A DNA stretch of 55,899 nt from Candidatus Zixiibacteriota bacterium (GTDB lineage Bacteria; Zixibacteria; MSB-5A5; GN15; JAAZOE01): contig JAGLON010000036.1 of the NCBI GenBank assembly GCA_023138975.1, positions 1 to 55,899 of the forward strand. Direction: 5' to 3'. The notes beneath the pieces were generated by a model, which worked only from the letters and a program-made list of their open reading frames with translations, searched no databases and was not told the DNA's origin. The position numbers and the translations under genes were made by a program. Positions 9,091 to 16,867 of the stretch are shown here, piece by piece (the first letter of the stretch is position 1; each line of letters opens with the position of its first letter).

Positions 9091-9306
9091 ATGACAAAAA
9101 GACCAAAAGAAAGAAAAAAAGCTGAACGTTGCGCGTATATTAAATGCTGTTATCTGGCCGAGGCACTTAACTGTTATGGTTATAAGCGCGACTGCATACT
9201 ATACCTAAAATCGAATGATTACTTTTATACTAGCAGAGCGTTTGATGAAGCGGTTAATAATCTCATCGATAAGACCAAGGCAAATCATGAAATGCTGAAA
9301 GTATAA
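9091..9306 (+). CDS. Small cysteine-rich basic protein, unrecognised
   Basis: The 71-residue product starts at ATG 9091 with an AGGGAGG SD eight bases upstream; upstream in-frame starts lie in the fliJ terminator region and are rejected. It has a highly basic N terminus followed by five cysteines at positions 14, 19, 20, 28 and 35 (C-x4-CC-x7-C-x6-C), in a segment rich in Tyr, then a helical C terminus. The pattern could bind a metal or form a small zinc-like fold, but I cannot assign a family. It stands alone between the fliJ terminator and the sigma-54 promoter of flgF. Confidence 0.75.
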   Translation: MTKRPKERKKAERCAYIKCCYLAEALNCYGYKRDCILYLKSNDYFYTSRAFDEAVNNLIDKTKANHEMLKV

Positions 9307-9450
9307 CTCATATCCTCAGGAAAAACATTCTCTTCTAAACAGGATAATTATTCCACTTTATAAAAACGAAGATATCATCACCCGCCCCAGATGGCCGCAT
9401 AAGTCGCAACCCCAGAGCAAGATAGGAGGAAGGGCGACGGCCTTATGTTT

Positions 9451-9470
9451 TTCGGCATGTTCCTTGCCAT
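9451..9470 (+). promoter_or_regulatory. Sigma-54 promoter upstream of flgF
   Basis: TTCGGCA-TGTTCC-TTGCCA has GG at 9454-9455 and GC at 9466-9467, exactly 10 bases apart. The core GGCA-N6-TTGC is shared with the flgB promoter. It lies 22 bases before the flgF ATG in the 185-base gap after the Cys-rich gene. Confidence 0.78.
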
Positions 9471-9491
9471 GTATTTGTTGGAGGAATATGT

Positions 9492-10232
9492 ATGCTCAAA
9501 GGAATACAAAAAGCTGCGTCCGGGATGATTCCTCAGCTCAAAAAGCAGGAAATCTCGGCCAATAATATTGCCAACGCAACAACGCCGGGGTTTAAGAAGG
9601 ATTCGACGTTTATCAAAGAGCTGGATTCAGCGACTAAGGCTGCGATGCCTAAAAGATCTGACTGGGAACAACCGATGATAGATCAGATCTATACGGACTA
9701 TTCGCAGGGCACGTTTAATAAAACCGGTAACCCGTTAGATGTCGCAATTGATGGAGAAGGCTTTTTTATCTTAGAGACCATTGATGGTACTGACCGGCAA
9801 TACTCTCGCAACGGCAGCTTTTCCATCGACACCGAAGGTTTTTTAGTCAATAGCGACGGCATGCGCATTCTTGGTGATGGTGGTCCTATCGCCGCCGGCA
9901 CAGGGTCTTCTATAATGATTGATGAATCGGGGCAGGTGATTATTGACGGCAATGTTGTCGGTTCGTTATCGGTGGTAGATTTCGCGGATAAAAGCGCTTT
10001 GCGGAAAACTGGAGCGACTGGTTTTATCGCAGATGAGACGCTTGAACCAATTCCTTCAGATCAGTTTACAATTCGTCAAGGGTATCTGGAGCAGTCCAAT
10101 ATAAATGTTATCAAAGAGATGGTTGGTATGATTATCACGATGAGGAATTTTGAGACCGCCTCAAAACTTATTCAGACTCAGGATGATAGTCTACAAACAC
10201 TATTCAATGAAGTAGGAAAAACAAGGATTTAA
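9492..10232 (+). CDS. flgF: Flagellar basal-body rod protein FlgF
   Basis: FlgF is a proximal rod protein of the FlgE/F/G family. The 246-residue protein has the N-terminal rod signature (ISANNIANATTPGFKKDSTF), the central hook/rod fold with GNPLDVAIDGEGFFILET and YSRNGSFSIDTEGFLV, and the C-terminal helix (NVIKEMVGMIITMRNFETAS). It is slightly shorter than flgG next door, and order plus the divergent first signature favour FlgF. It is the first gene after the sigma-54 promoter at 9451-9470. Confidence 0.9.
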   Translation: MLKGIQKAASGMIPQLKKQEISANNIANATTPGFKKDSTFIKELDSATKAAMPKRSDWEQPMIDQIYTDYSQGTFNKTGNPLDVAIDGEGFFILETIDGTDRQYSRNGSFSIDTEGFLVNSDGMRILGDGGPIAAGTGSSIMIDESGQVIIDGNVVGSLSVVDFADKSALRKTGATGFIADETLEPIPSDQFTIRQGYLEQSNINVIKEMVGMIITMRNFETASKLIQTQDDSLQTLFNEVGKTRI

Positions 10233-10248
10233 CACATAGAGGTTTTTT

Positions 10249-11037
10249 ATGATTAAGGCGATGAGTACAGCCGCGACCGGGATGGTCGCACAGCAGACTA
10301 ATATTGACAATATTGCGAACAACCTGGCCAACGTCAATACGACTGCATTTAAAAAATCGCGAATCGAGTTTCAGGATATTTTATATCAAAACTTTCGCCG
10401 GGCAGGAACACCCTCGGCCATTGGCGCGACGATACCGGTCAATCTTGACGTCGGTTATGGCTCGCGGGCCGTGGCAACAACTCGGCAGTTTACTCCTGGT
10501 TCGATTGCGATCACCAATAACGCTACTGATTTATCGATTTCAGGTAACGGATTTTTCCAGGTACAGATGCCGGATGGCACAAATGCATATTCCCGCGATG
10601 GTTCATTTAAACTATCATCGGAAGGTCAACTGGTAACAGCCGATGGGTTTCGGATGACACCTGAGATTACAATACCACAAGACGCAACCGATTTATCGAT
10701 TGGTATTGATGGACAAGTATCAGTTATGGTTGTCGGCACTGAAGTGCCTCAGCAGGTTGGGCAAATAGAGCTGGCTAAGTTTATCAACCCGGCTGGATTG
10801 TCAGCGGTTGGACATAATCTGTTTATCGAAACCGCTGCTTCCGGTTCGCCAATTACCAGCACTCCAGGCAATGACGGTTTGGGGGGACTCGAACAGGGAC
10901 ATCTTGAAACGTCCAACGTGTCTATTGTTGATGAGATGGTCAATATGATAATGGCCCAGAGAGCATACGAAATAAACTCAAAAGTTATCCAAACATCAGA
11001 TGACATGACGCAGGTTGTTAACAGCTTGAAGAGGTAA
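10249..11037 (+). CDS. flgG: Flagellar distal rod protein FlgG
   Basis: FlgG builds the distal rod that passes through the P and L rings. The 262-residue protein starts MIKAMSTAATGMVAQQTNID and carries NNLANVNTTAFKKSRIEFQD, the FlgG-specific extended version of the rod signature, and the C-terminal LETSNVSIVDEMVNMIMAQR. Length matches the family (about 260). The SD TAGAGG precedes the ATG. Confidence 0.96.
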   Translation: MIKAMSTAATGMVAQQTNIDNIANNLANVNTTAFKKSRIEFQDILYQNFRRAGTPSAIGATIPVNLDVGYGSRAVATTRQFTPGSIAITNNATDLSISGNGFFQVQMPDGTNAYSRDGSFKLSSEGQLVTADGFRMTPEITIPQDATDLSIGIDGQVSVMVVGTEVPQQVGQIELAKFINPAGLSAVGHNLFIETAASGSPITSTPGNDGLGGLEQGHLETSNVSIVDEMVNMIMAQRAYEINSKVIQTSDDMTQVVNSLKR

Positions 11038-11039
11038 AT

Positions 11040-11741
11040 ATGTATAAACAGATACTCGTAATCTCAGTAATAGGATTGCTGCTTGGCGGGTATGTCTTCG
11101 GAACCGACTCTACGGCCGAAATATCATTGGATGATTATATTACGGCGCAGATCACTAGCGATTATCAGCTTGATCCGAAGTACACCGAAATCACGATTGT
11201 ACGGCTTGATATCAAACAAAAAGATATTTCAGGCTGTGATGTGAAAATTATCCCGCTTACCGAAAAGCGCCCCAGGGGGCGATTCCCAATCAGAATTGAA
11301 CTCTTTCAAAATGACGAAATGATAGCTCGCGGCAGCGCCTCAATAAATGTCAGGGTATTCAAAGATTTATTGGTTCCTGTACGGCGCATAAAAAGACATG
11401 AGCTATTATTTGACGATATGTTTGAGTTGAAACGCTTCGATGTCACATCGCTATCTGAGAGAATGCTGGCCAACTACGATGAATTATCAGCGTGCCGTTC
11501 CCGCCAGAATCTATCGCCCGATAGATATATCCCGACAACGCGCATTGAAAAGATTCCCGAGGTTGATAATGGTACCCAGGTTTCTATTATCGGAAAATCC
11601 GATATTTTTGAGATTAAGGTACGGGGAATAGCTCTGCAGCAGGGTTATGTCGGAGAGCTTATCAAAGTTAAAAATATTGATTCCAAGAAAATCCTCACCG
11701 GGAGAATAATTGCTCCGGGTGTGGTCGAAGTTTCCATATAA
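11040..11741 (+). CDS. flgA: P-ring assembly chaperone FlgA
   Basis: FlgA is a periplasmic chaperone for FlgI polymerisation. The 233-residue protein has a signal peptide (residues 1 to about 20, hydrophobic ILVISVIGLLLGGYVFG). A middle region follows, and a C-terminal SAF/FlgA domain (about 110-233) contains VPVRRIKRHELLFDDMFELK and PGVVEVSI at the end. It starts two bases after the flgG stop and is followed by flgH and flgI, the ring proteins it serves. Confidence 0.88.
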   Translation: MYKQILVISVIGLLLGGYVFGTDSTAEISLDDYITAQITSDYQLDPKYTEITIVRLDIKQKDISGCDVKIIPLTEKRPRGRFPIRIELFQNDEMIARGSASINVRVFKDLLVPVRRIKRHELLFDDMFELKRFDVTSLSERMLANYDELSACRSRQNLSPDRYIPTTRIEKIPEVDNGTQVSIIGKSDIFEIKVRGIALQQGYVGELIKVKNIDSKKILTGRIIAPGVVEVSI

Positions 11742-11756
11742 GGAGTGGGGGACAGG

Positions 11757-12344
11757 ATGAACATAAAAAGAATAATTTTAATAACGGCAATTCTAATACT
11801 GCTGCCTTTTACGATTAAAGCACGAGGCGGTGATTTTGGCCAGGCGCAGTCGTTGTTTTCCGATATCAAGGCGCATCGAACCGGCGATATTCTTACGGTT
11901 AACATCTACGAAAATACTCAGGCTACCAATAAATCGGAAAGTAAGACCGAAAAGGCTGGCAAGTTTGAAACGTCCGGAGGTCCCGGTACCGGCATCCTTG
12001 ATTTTATCCCGCTCTTTGGAGCCAAAGGCGAAAATAAAAATAGTTTCAACGGGAAGGGTGAAAACCTTAGAAATCGTAACCTACGGGCCAAGATGTCGGT
12101 GACTGTCGTCGGCGTCCGAGAAAACGGCGACTTGATAATTGAAGGCACTCGTACGGTAGGAATTTCAAATGATCGAGAGACGTTGACTCTAAGCGGAATC
12201 GTTCGCAAGAGAGATGTCAATCCGGATAATAGTATCGAGTCATACCTCATTGCTGATGCCCAAATATCATATCGAGGAAAAGGTCCGATTAATAGCGCTA
12301 GCCGGCCCGGCCCGATTATGCGCTTTCTCAATTGGCTGTTTTAG
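11757..12344 (+). CDS. flgH: Flagellar L-ring protein FlgH
   Basis: FlgH forms the L ring in the outer membrane. The ATG at 11757 gives 195 residues; a GTG at 11745 is in frame but lies within the SD region. Family motifs seen are FSDIKAHRTGDILTVNIYEN, the NLRNRNLRAKMSVTVVGVRE block, ENGDLIIEGTRTVGISNDRE and the C-terminal YRGKGPINSASRPGPIMRFL. The signal peptide (about residues 1-22) is followed by Ala-Arg-Gly and contains no cysteine, so the lipoprotein acylation of enteric FlgH appears to be missing. Confidence 0.93.
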   Translation: MNIKRIILITAILILLPFTIKARGGDFGQAQSLFSDIKAHRTGDILTVNIYENTQATNKSESKTEKAGKFETSGGPGTGILDFIPLFGAKGENKNSFNGKGENLRNRNLRAKMSVTVVGVRENGDLIIEGTRTVGISNDRETLTLSGIVRKRDVNPDNSIESYLIADAQISYRGKGPINSASRPGPIMRFLNWLF

Positions 12345-12352
12345 GAGCGAAT

Positions 12353-13462
12353 ATGCAGTTACTCAAAAAGATACTGACATTAATGATTCTGATAACTATG
12401 ACGGTCTCGTTTATTTCAGCAAGCTCAGTACGGATAAAGGACATAACCCGATACCAGAGCGATTCGGAAGTAGATCTAATCGGATATGGTCTCATTATCG
12501 GGCTTGACGGCAGTGGAGATGGTAAAGGAACACAGTTTACTATTCAGTCTTTGGCGAATATGATGGAACGGATGGGGTTGACGATTGACCCAAAGCAGGT
12601 CAAAGTTAAAAATGTCGCCGCTGTCATTGTAACCGCCAAGATTACTTCGGCCAACAAACCCGGCTCAAGATTAGATGTAACAGTCTCATCAGTTGGAGAT
12701 GCGTCATCACTTCAGGGAGGTATGCTGCTCTTGACGCCAATGTCTTCAATAGATGGAACGGTTTATGCCGTCGCGCAAGGAGCGGTTTCTATCGGTGGGT
12801 TTAATGTTCAGCTTGAAGACGGCAATAAGATAGTTAATAATTACACCTTGGTCGGTCGAGTGACAAACGGCGCCTTAGTGCAGCTTCAGCCTCCGGAAAG
12901 CGGAAACGGTAAAGACTTGTTTATCGGGTTGAGTAGTCCTGACTATACAACATCAGCCCGTATTGTCAGCCGGATAAACAAAGAGTATGGTCTTTGCGCC
13001 TTTGCTGTGGACGAGGGTACCGTGCGGGTGCGGGTCCCGGATTCTCTGGCTCACCCTAATGATCGGATTAAGTTTATTTCTCGTATAGGCCGTCTGCGGG
13101 TATCTCCAGATCAGGTAGCGAAGATAGTCATTAATGAAAAGACCGGAACGATTGTAGCTGGAAGAAATGTGTCAATCTCCCCAGTTGCGCTGGCTCATGG
13201 TAATATTACGATAAACATACGAACCCGGCCGGTGATATCTCAACCGGATGCGTTTTCAAGCGGTGAAACCGTTCTTACCTCAGAATCGATGTTGTCGGTT
13301 GAGGAGGAAATGGCCCGAGTAATTCAATTACCGGAAATTGTTACAATCTCCCAGGTTGCCAGCGCCTTGAATGCAATTGGAGCGACGCCTCGGGATATAA
13401 TCTCTATTTTTCTTGCTCTTAAAGAAAATGGCGCTCTGCGCGCGGAATTGGTACTGATGTAA
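12353..13462 (+). CDS. flgI: Flagellar P-ring protein FlgI
   Basis: FlgI forms the periplasmic P ring. ATG 12353, preceded by AGGAGCGA, gives 369 residues with a signal peptide (about 1-23); a TTG at 12332 inside flgH is rejected. Diagnostic motifs include RIKDITRYQSDSEVDLIGYG, GLIIGLDGSGDGKGTQFTIQ, VTVSSVGDASSLQGGMLLLT and, near the C terminus, LNAIGATPRDIISIFLALKE. Length is typical for the family. Confidence 0.96.
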   Translation: MQLLKKILTLMILITMTVSFISASSVRIKDITRYQSDSEVDLIGYGLIIGLDGSGDGKGTQFTIQSLANMMERMGLTIDPKQVKVKNVAAVIVTAKITSANKPGSRLDVTVSSVGDASSLQGGMLLLTPMSSIDGTVYAVAQGAVSIGGFNVQLEDGNKIVNNYTLVGRVTNGALVQLQPPESGNGKDLFIGLSSPDYTTSARIVSRINKEYGLCAFAVDEGTVRVRVPDSLAHPNDRIKFISRIGRLRVSPDQVAKIVINEKTGTIVAGRNVSISPVALAHGNITINIRTRPVISQPDAFSSGETVLTSESMLSVEEEMARVIQLPEIVTISQVASALNAIGATPRDIISIFLALKENGALRAELVLM

Positions 13463-14368
13463 ATGCAAGTCAACTTAGTAGGACAGACTCTCCGGCCGGT
13501 TAAAAGGCAGAATGTCAGTAAGCTAAACGGCTCGGAGCCATTGGAAACTAAAAAGGCACGGCTGAAAGATGCTACAAAGCAGTTTGAGTCGTACTTTTTG
13601 CTTCATATGCTCAAATCAATGCGGGAAACTATCCCAGAATCTGGTCTTTTGGACGGAGGGGTCGGAAAAGACATCTATACCGGCATGTTTGATGAAGAGT
13701 TGGCTAAGAAAATGGCCGGAAATAGTCCGGGCTCAATAGGAGAAATGCTTTATAAAAGTCTGCTTCCGCATTTAGAAGCAACTCATAATACTGATGCTGG
13801 GTTGAACACTGGAGAAGAGCTTAACACCAACATCAACAATGTTAAAAAGATTCCGGTTCAGTTTTCCGCTACGGTGCCGGTAAAAACAGAAACTCCCGAG
13901 ATTGCATCGGATAAAACAACCGTTGCGGTAAATATCCCGACTAAAGCAACAGGTTTGAAAGTAACAAACGATCCAATCATGCAAAAATATGGGGATATAA
14001 TCGAGAAAGCCTCAAAGAAATATGATGTCAATTCGCAACTGATATACTCAATTATAATGGCTGAATCGAGTGGACGAGCCGATGCCGTTTCAGGTAAAGG
14101 TGCCAAAGGATTGATGCAGTTGATGGACGGAACCGCAAAAGAAATGGGTGTTTCTGATAGCCTTAACATTAATCAGAATATATTTGGCGGTACAAAATAC
14201 CTGAGAAAAATGCTTGATAAGTTTGATGGAAACCTAAAAATGGCAGTCGCGGCATATAACGCCGGACCGGGTGCTGTTTCAAAATACAACGGTGTTCCAC
14301 CGTATCCTGAAACACAGCAATATGTTGATAAAATAATGGGGAAGCTGCCTCATCCGAAAAAACTATAA
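13463..14368 (+). CDS. flgJ: FlgJ rod-binding protein fused to a lytic transglycosylase domain
   Basis: The N-terminal half (about residues 30-105) is the FlgJ rod-cap domain: DATKQFESYFLLHMLKSMRE and IYTGMFDEELAKKMA. After a disordered linker, residues 172-300 form an SLT lytic transglycosylase domain with the catalytic Glu at residue 201 in AESSGRADAVSGKGAKGLMQ and the AYNAGPGAV motif. The protein would cap the growing rod and cut peptidoglycan for rod passage. Enteric FlgJ instead carries a glucosaminidase domain, so this is the alternative domain partner known in other phyla. It abuts flgI without a gap. Confidence 0.93.
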   Translation: MQVNLVGQTLRPVKRQNVSKLNGSEPLETKKARLKDATKQFESYFLLHMLKSMRETIPESGLLDGGVGKDIYTGMFDEELAKKMAGNSPGSIGEMLYKSLLPHLEATHNTDAGLNTGEELNTNINNVKKIPVQFSATVPVKTETPEIASDKTTVAVNIPTKATGLKVTNDPIMQKYGDIIEKASKKYDVNSQLIYSIIMAESSGRADAVSGKGAKGLMQLMDGTAKEMGVSDSLNINQNIFGGTKYLRKMLDKFDGNLKMAVAAYNAGPGAVSKYNGVPPYPETQQYVDKIMGKLPHPKKL

Positions 14369-14397
14369 ATCATTAACACTTTGACCTAAAGTGAATT

Positions 14398-14928
14398 ATG
14401 AAGATGACCGAAAATAATAATGTGGATGGAACCATAGAAAAACTATTGGACAGGCTCATCACAGTCATTGGAGACGAGGCCGAGCTGTTCCAACATTTCT
14501 TGAAAATGTTGGGAAATCAGCAGGAGGCGTTGATAAAAAGTGATGTTGATACCTTGCAGCGGGTCACATCGGAATTGCAGGGTATTGTTTCACAATCAAA
14601 ACGGCTTGAAGATGACAGGGTTGTTACTGTTGATGAAATTCGCAGACTTGGTGGAGCCGATGATGATTTAACGGTATCGCAAATTTGTGATATGGCTGAT
14701 GAAAGCCGTTCCACTCAGCTTAAAACGCTGAGAGAAACAGTGCTCAATTTGTATAGCCGGATAGAGGAGACGAGGATGAGAAACGGTCTTCTAATTCAGC
14801 AGTCGGTTGAACAGATAAGAAACACAATTGAGATTTTAGGCCGCGTACCATCGCAGAAAACAAACTACAAGGGACAAGGCGGTATATCCAGGGAATACAC
14901 CCCAATTGGGGTGGATAGGAGAGTATAG
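14398..14928 (+). CDS. flgN: Flagellar chaperone FlgN
   Basis: FlgN-family proteins are cytoplasmic export chaperones for the hook-junction proteins FlgK and FlgL. The 176-residue acidic, largely helical protein matches FlgN in its N-terminal layout (LLDRLITVIGDEAELFQHFL, then a short loop and long helices) and in lying directly before flgK. Similarity is structural rather than motif-based, so the call rests partly on context. An alternative start at ATG 14404 would remove two residues. Confidence 0.75.
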   Translation: MKMTENNNVDGTIEKLLDRLITVIGDEAELFQHFLKMLGNQQEALIKSDVDTLQRVTSELQGIVSQSKRLEDDRVVTVDEIRRLGGADDDLTVSQICDMADESRSTQLKTLRETVLNLYSRIEETRMRNGLLIQQSVEQIRNTIEILGRVPSQKTNYKGQGGISREYTPIGVDRRV

Positions 14929-14929
14929 G

Positions 14930-16330
14930 ATGTCAGGACTATTCCAAGGACTGGAAATCGGAAAAAGAGCTCTGCTCACGCATCAATTGGCGATGTCCAC
15001 GATTGGACATAATATGGCCAATGTCGGTACGCCGGGATATACCCGTCAAAGGGTTCTTGTCACGTCGGCCATGCCGATAGAGCTAGCCAATTACAATGTT
15101 GGTAATGGCGTTACTGTCAAGACCGTCGTACATATACGTGATTTGTTTTTAACCGGTCAGTATCGGCGTGAGAATAAATCTCTGGGCGAATGGACATATA
15201 AAGAGAAAACATTGGCACAAGTGGAAACCTTTTTTGCCGAGCCGTTTGGAGAAGGAGTGGGTAACGCCCTAAATAAGTTCTGGGATAGCTGGTCGTCACT
15301 TGCGTCCGGCGATGCTGATTCGTCAACACCTCGAAATCAAATTGTTTCTGACGCGACAACTTTGGTCAACTCATTTCATTCACTGAATCAGCAGTTAACT
15401 TCACTACGCGACAGTACCGATCAGGATGTGGGCTCCCGTGTTATGCAGATTAATCAGTATGCCCACCAGATAGCGAATCTTAACCGTATCGTCGCGAGCC
15501 AGGAATTAGGCGGTCAAAAAGCGAATGATCTGCGCGATCAAAAAGATTTATTAATAGATGAACTGTCTAAACTAATTGATGTAACCACTACTGAACAAAC
15601 TAATGGAACGACGTCGATATATATCAGCGGTTTATCTATTGTCGAAAATGATGATACGTTTGAGCTTGCAACCAGAGCCGTACCATCCGGCAACAACAGT
15701 ATCTCCAGAGAAATCGTCTGGAAGAATACTAAATCTTCAGTAAAGCTGACCGGTGGAGAGCTAAAAGGTCTGCTTGATATGAGGGACAATTTAATCCCTG
15801 GTTATAAGAAGCGACTGGATGATATGGCCGCGACCATAGTTGCCGAAGTTAATCGGGTTCACCGCGCCGGTACCGATTTGAATGGAAATGCCGGTGTTGA
15901 TTTCTTTTCCAATACCGGGACTACGGCGGAAACAATAAGCATCAATATGAGTATTGCCAACGACTCCTCACTTATCGCGGCTTCTTTAAGCGGTGAAATT
16001 GGAGACAGCTCAAACGCTCTGGCGATTCATGACCTCAGGCGTATGCTGTTATTAGACAACGGCAGTGCGACAATATCTGAATATTTCAATTCAACAGTAG
16101 GCATGGTTGGCGTTGATTCAAATGAAGCAAAGACATTTAAGGCAAATTATGAAGTATTAATGCAGCAAATTGAGCTTTCCCGTCAATCGGTACAAGGAGT
16201 GTCACTTGACGAGGAAATGGCCAATTTGGTAAAGATGCAGCATGCTTATAATGCGGCAGCAAGAGTAATTACGGTTATGGATGAGGCCCTTGGCACATTA
16301 ATCCAGGGAATGGGAGTAGTGGGCCGCTAA
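14930..16330 (+). CDS. flgK: Flagellar hook-associated protein 1 FlgK
   Basis: FlgK is the first hook-filament junction protein. ATG 14930 gives 466 residues; an upstream TTG lies within flgN. The N terminus shows [16 protein letters not shown] sequence ([20 protein letters not shown]), the middle has the Flg[21 protein letters not shown] segment, and the C terminus has the D0 helix with [20 protein letters not shown]. Length is close to the family's 450-550. csrA follows 35 bases downstream. Confidence 0.95.
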   Translation: MSGLFQGLEIGKRALLTHQLAMSTIGHNMANVGTPGYTRQRVLVTSAMPIELANYNVGNGVTVKTVVHIRDLFLTGQYRRENKSLGEWTYKEKTLAQVETFFAEPFGEGVGNALNKFWDSWSSLASGDADSSTPRNQIVSDATTLVNSFHSLNQQLTSLRDSTDQDVGSRVMQINQYAHQIANLNRIVASQELGGQKANDLRDQKDLLIDELSKLIDVTTTEQTNGTTSIYISGLSIVENDDTFELATRAVPSGNNSISREIVWKNTKSSVKLTGGELKGLLDMRDNLIPGYKKRLDDMAATIVAEVNRVHRAGTDLNGNAGVDFFSNTGTTAETISINMSIANDSSLIAASLSGEIGDSSNALAIHDLRRMLLLDNGSATISEYFNSTVGMVGVDSNEAKTFKANYEVLMQQIELSRQSVQGVSLDEEMANLVKMQHAYNAAARVITVMDEALGTLIQGMGVVGR

Positions 16331-16365
16331 TAAAACAACAGGCAAGTTTCACCACGGAGGGTGAC

Positions 16366-16680
16366 GTGCTAATATTGACAAGGAAGTTGGGGGAATCGAT
16401 TACTATCGGTGACGATATCAAAGTAACTGTGCTTGGTATCTATGGCCGGCAGGTAAGAATTGGGATTGAAGCCCCCTTGCGGATTGTTGTTCATCGCGAG
16501 GAGATATATGTAAAGATTCAGAATGAGAATCAGAAAGCCGCGAGGACGATTAAGGAAGATCTTGCAAATGTAATGCAGGTATTGAAAGACAAGATTAAAA
16601 GAGGGGACAGTAAAGACCGGAAGATGCCTCAAATTAGATTGAAGCGAAACAACGGTCAGGAACCACGCCCCAGAGAGTAG
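16366..16680 (+). CDS. csrA: Translational regulator CsrA with C-terminal extension
   Basis: CsrA binds GGA motifs in mRNA leaders and represses translation; in species with FliW it represses flagellin until FliW sequesters it. The start is GTG at 16366 with GGAGG upstream. The core (residues 1-50, [20 protein letters not shown], with [11 protein letters not shown] at the RNA-binding strand) is canonical. The protein is 104 residues long, against about 60-80 usually, because of a basic tail of some 45 residues. fliW is two genes downstream and flagellin has a GGA-rich leader. Confidence 0.95.
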   Translation: MLILTRKLGESITIGDDIKVTVLGIYGRQVRIGIEAPLRIVVHREEIYVKIQNENQKAARTIKEDLANVMQVLKDKIKRGDSKDRKMPQIRLKRNNGQEPRPRE

Positions 16681-16684
16681 GAAG

Positions 16685-16852
16685 GTGTTTAGCAAAGGGA
16701 AGATAAAGCTAAAACAGGAATCTCATTCGACGGAACAACAGGTACAATTGAGCCGGAAGTCGAATAAAGAGAAAGGAAAAGACAAAGCGTCGCTATTTGA
16801 CAGGCTTTTTAAAATCGGTCTTGATAGCAGTTTTGTCTATCACGAAGATTAA
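16685..16852 (+). CDS. Small basic ORF between csrA and flgL, unrecognised
   Basis: A GTG-initiated ORF of 55 codons fits exactly in the gap between csrA and flgL. Its product begins MFSKGKIKLKQESHSTEQQ, is Lys/Gln/Ser-rich in the middle and ends with a hydrophobic/acidic patch SLFDRLFKIGLDSSFVYHED. The SD spacing is poor (AGGAA ends one base before GTG), so translation would have to be coupled to csrA, whose stop is four bases upstream. It could be a genuine flagellar microprotein or chance; conservation would decide. Confidence 0.45.
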   Translation: MFSKGKIKLKQESHSTEQQVQLSRKSNKEKGKDKASLFDRLFKIGLDSSFVYHED

Positions 16853-16867
16853 AATGGAAGGTGACCT

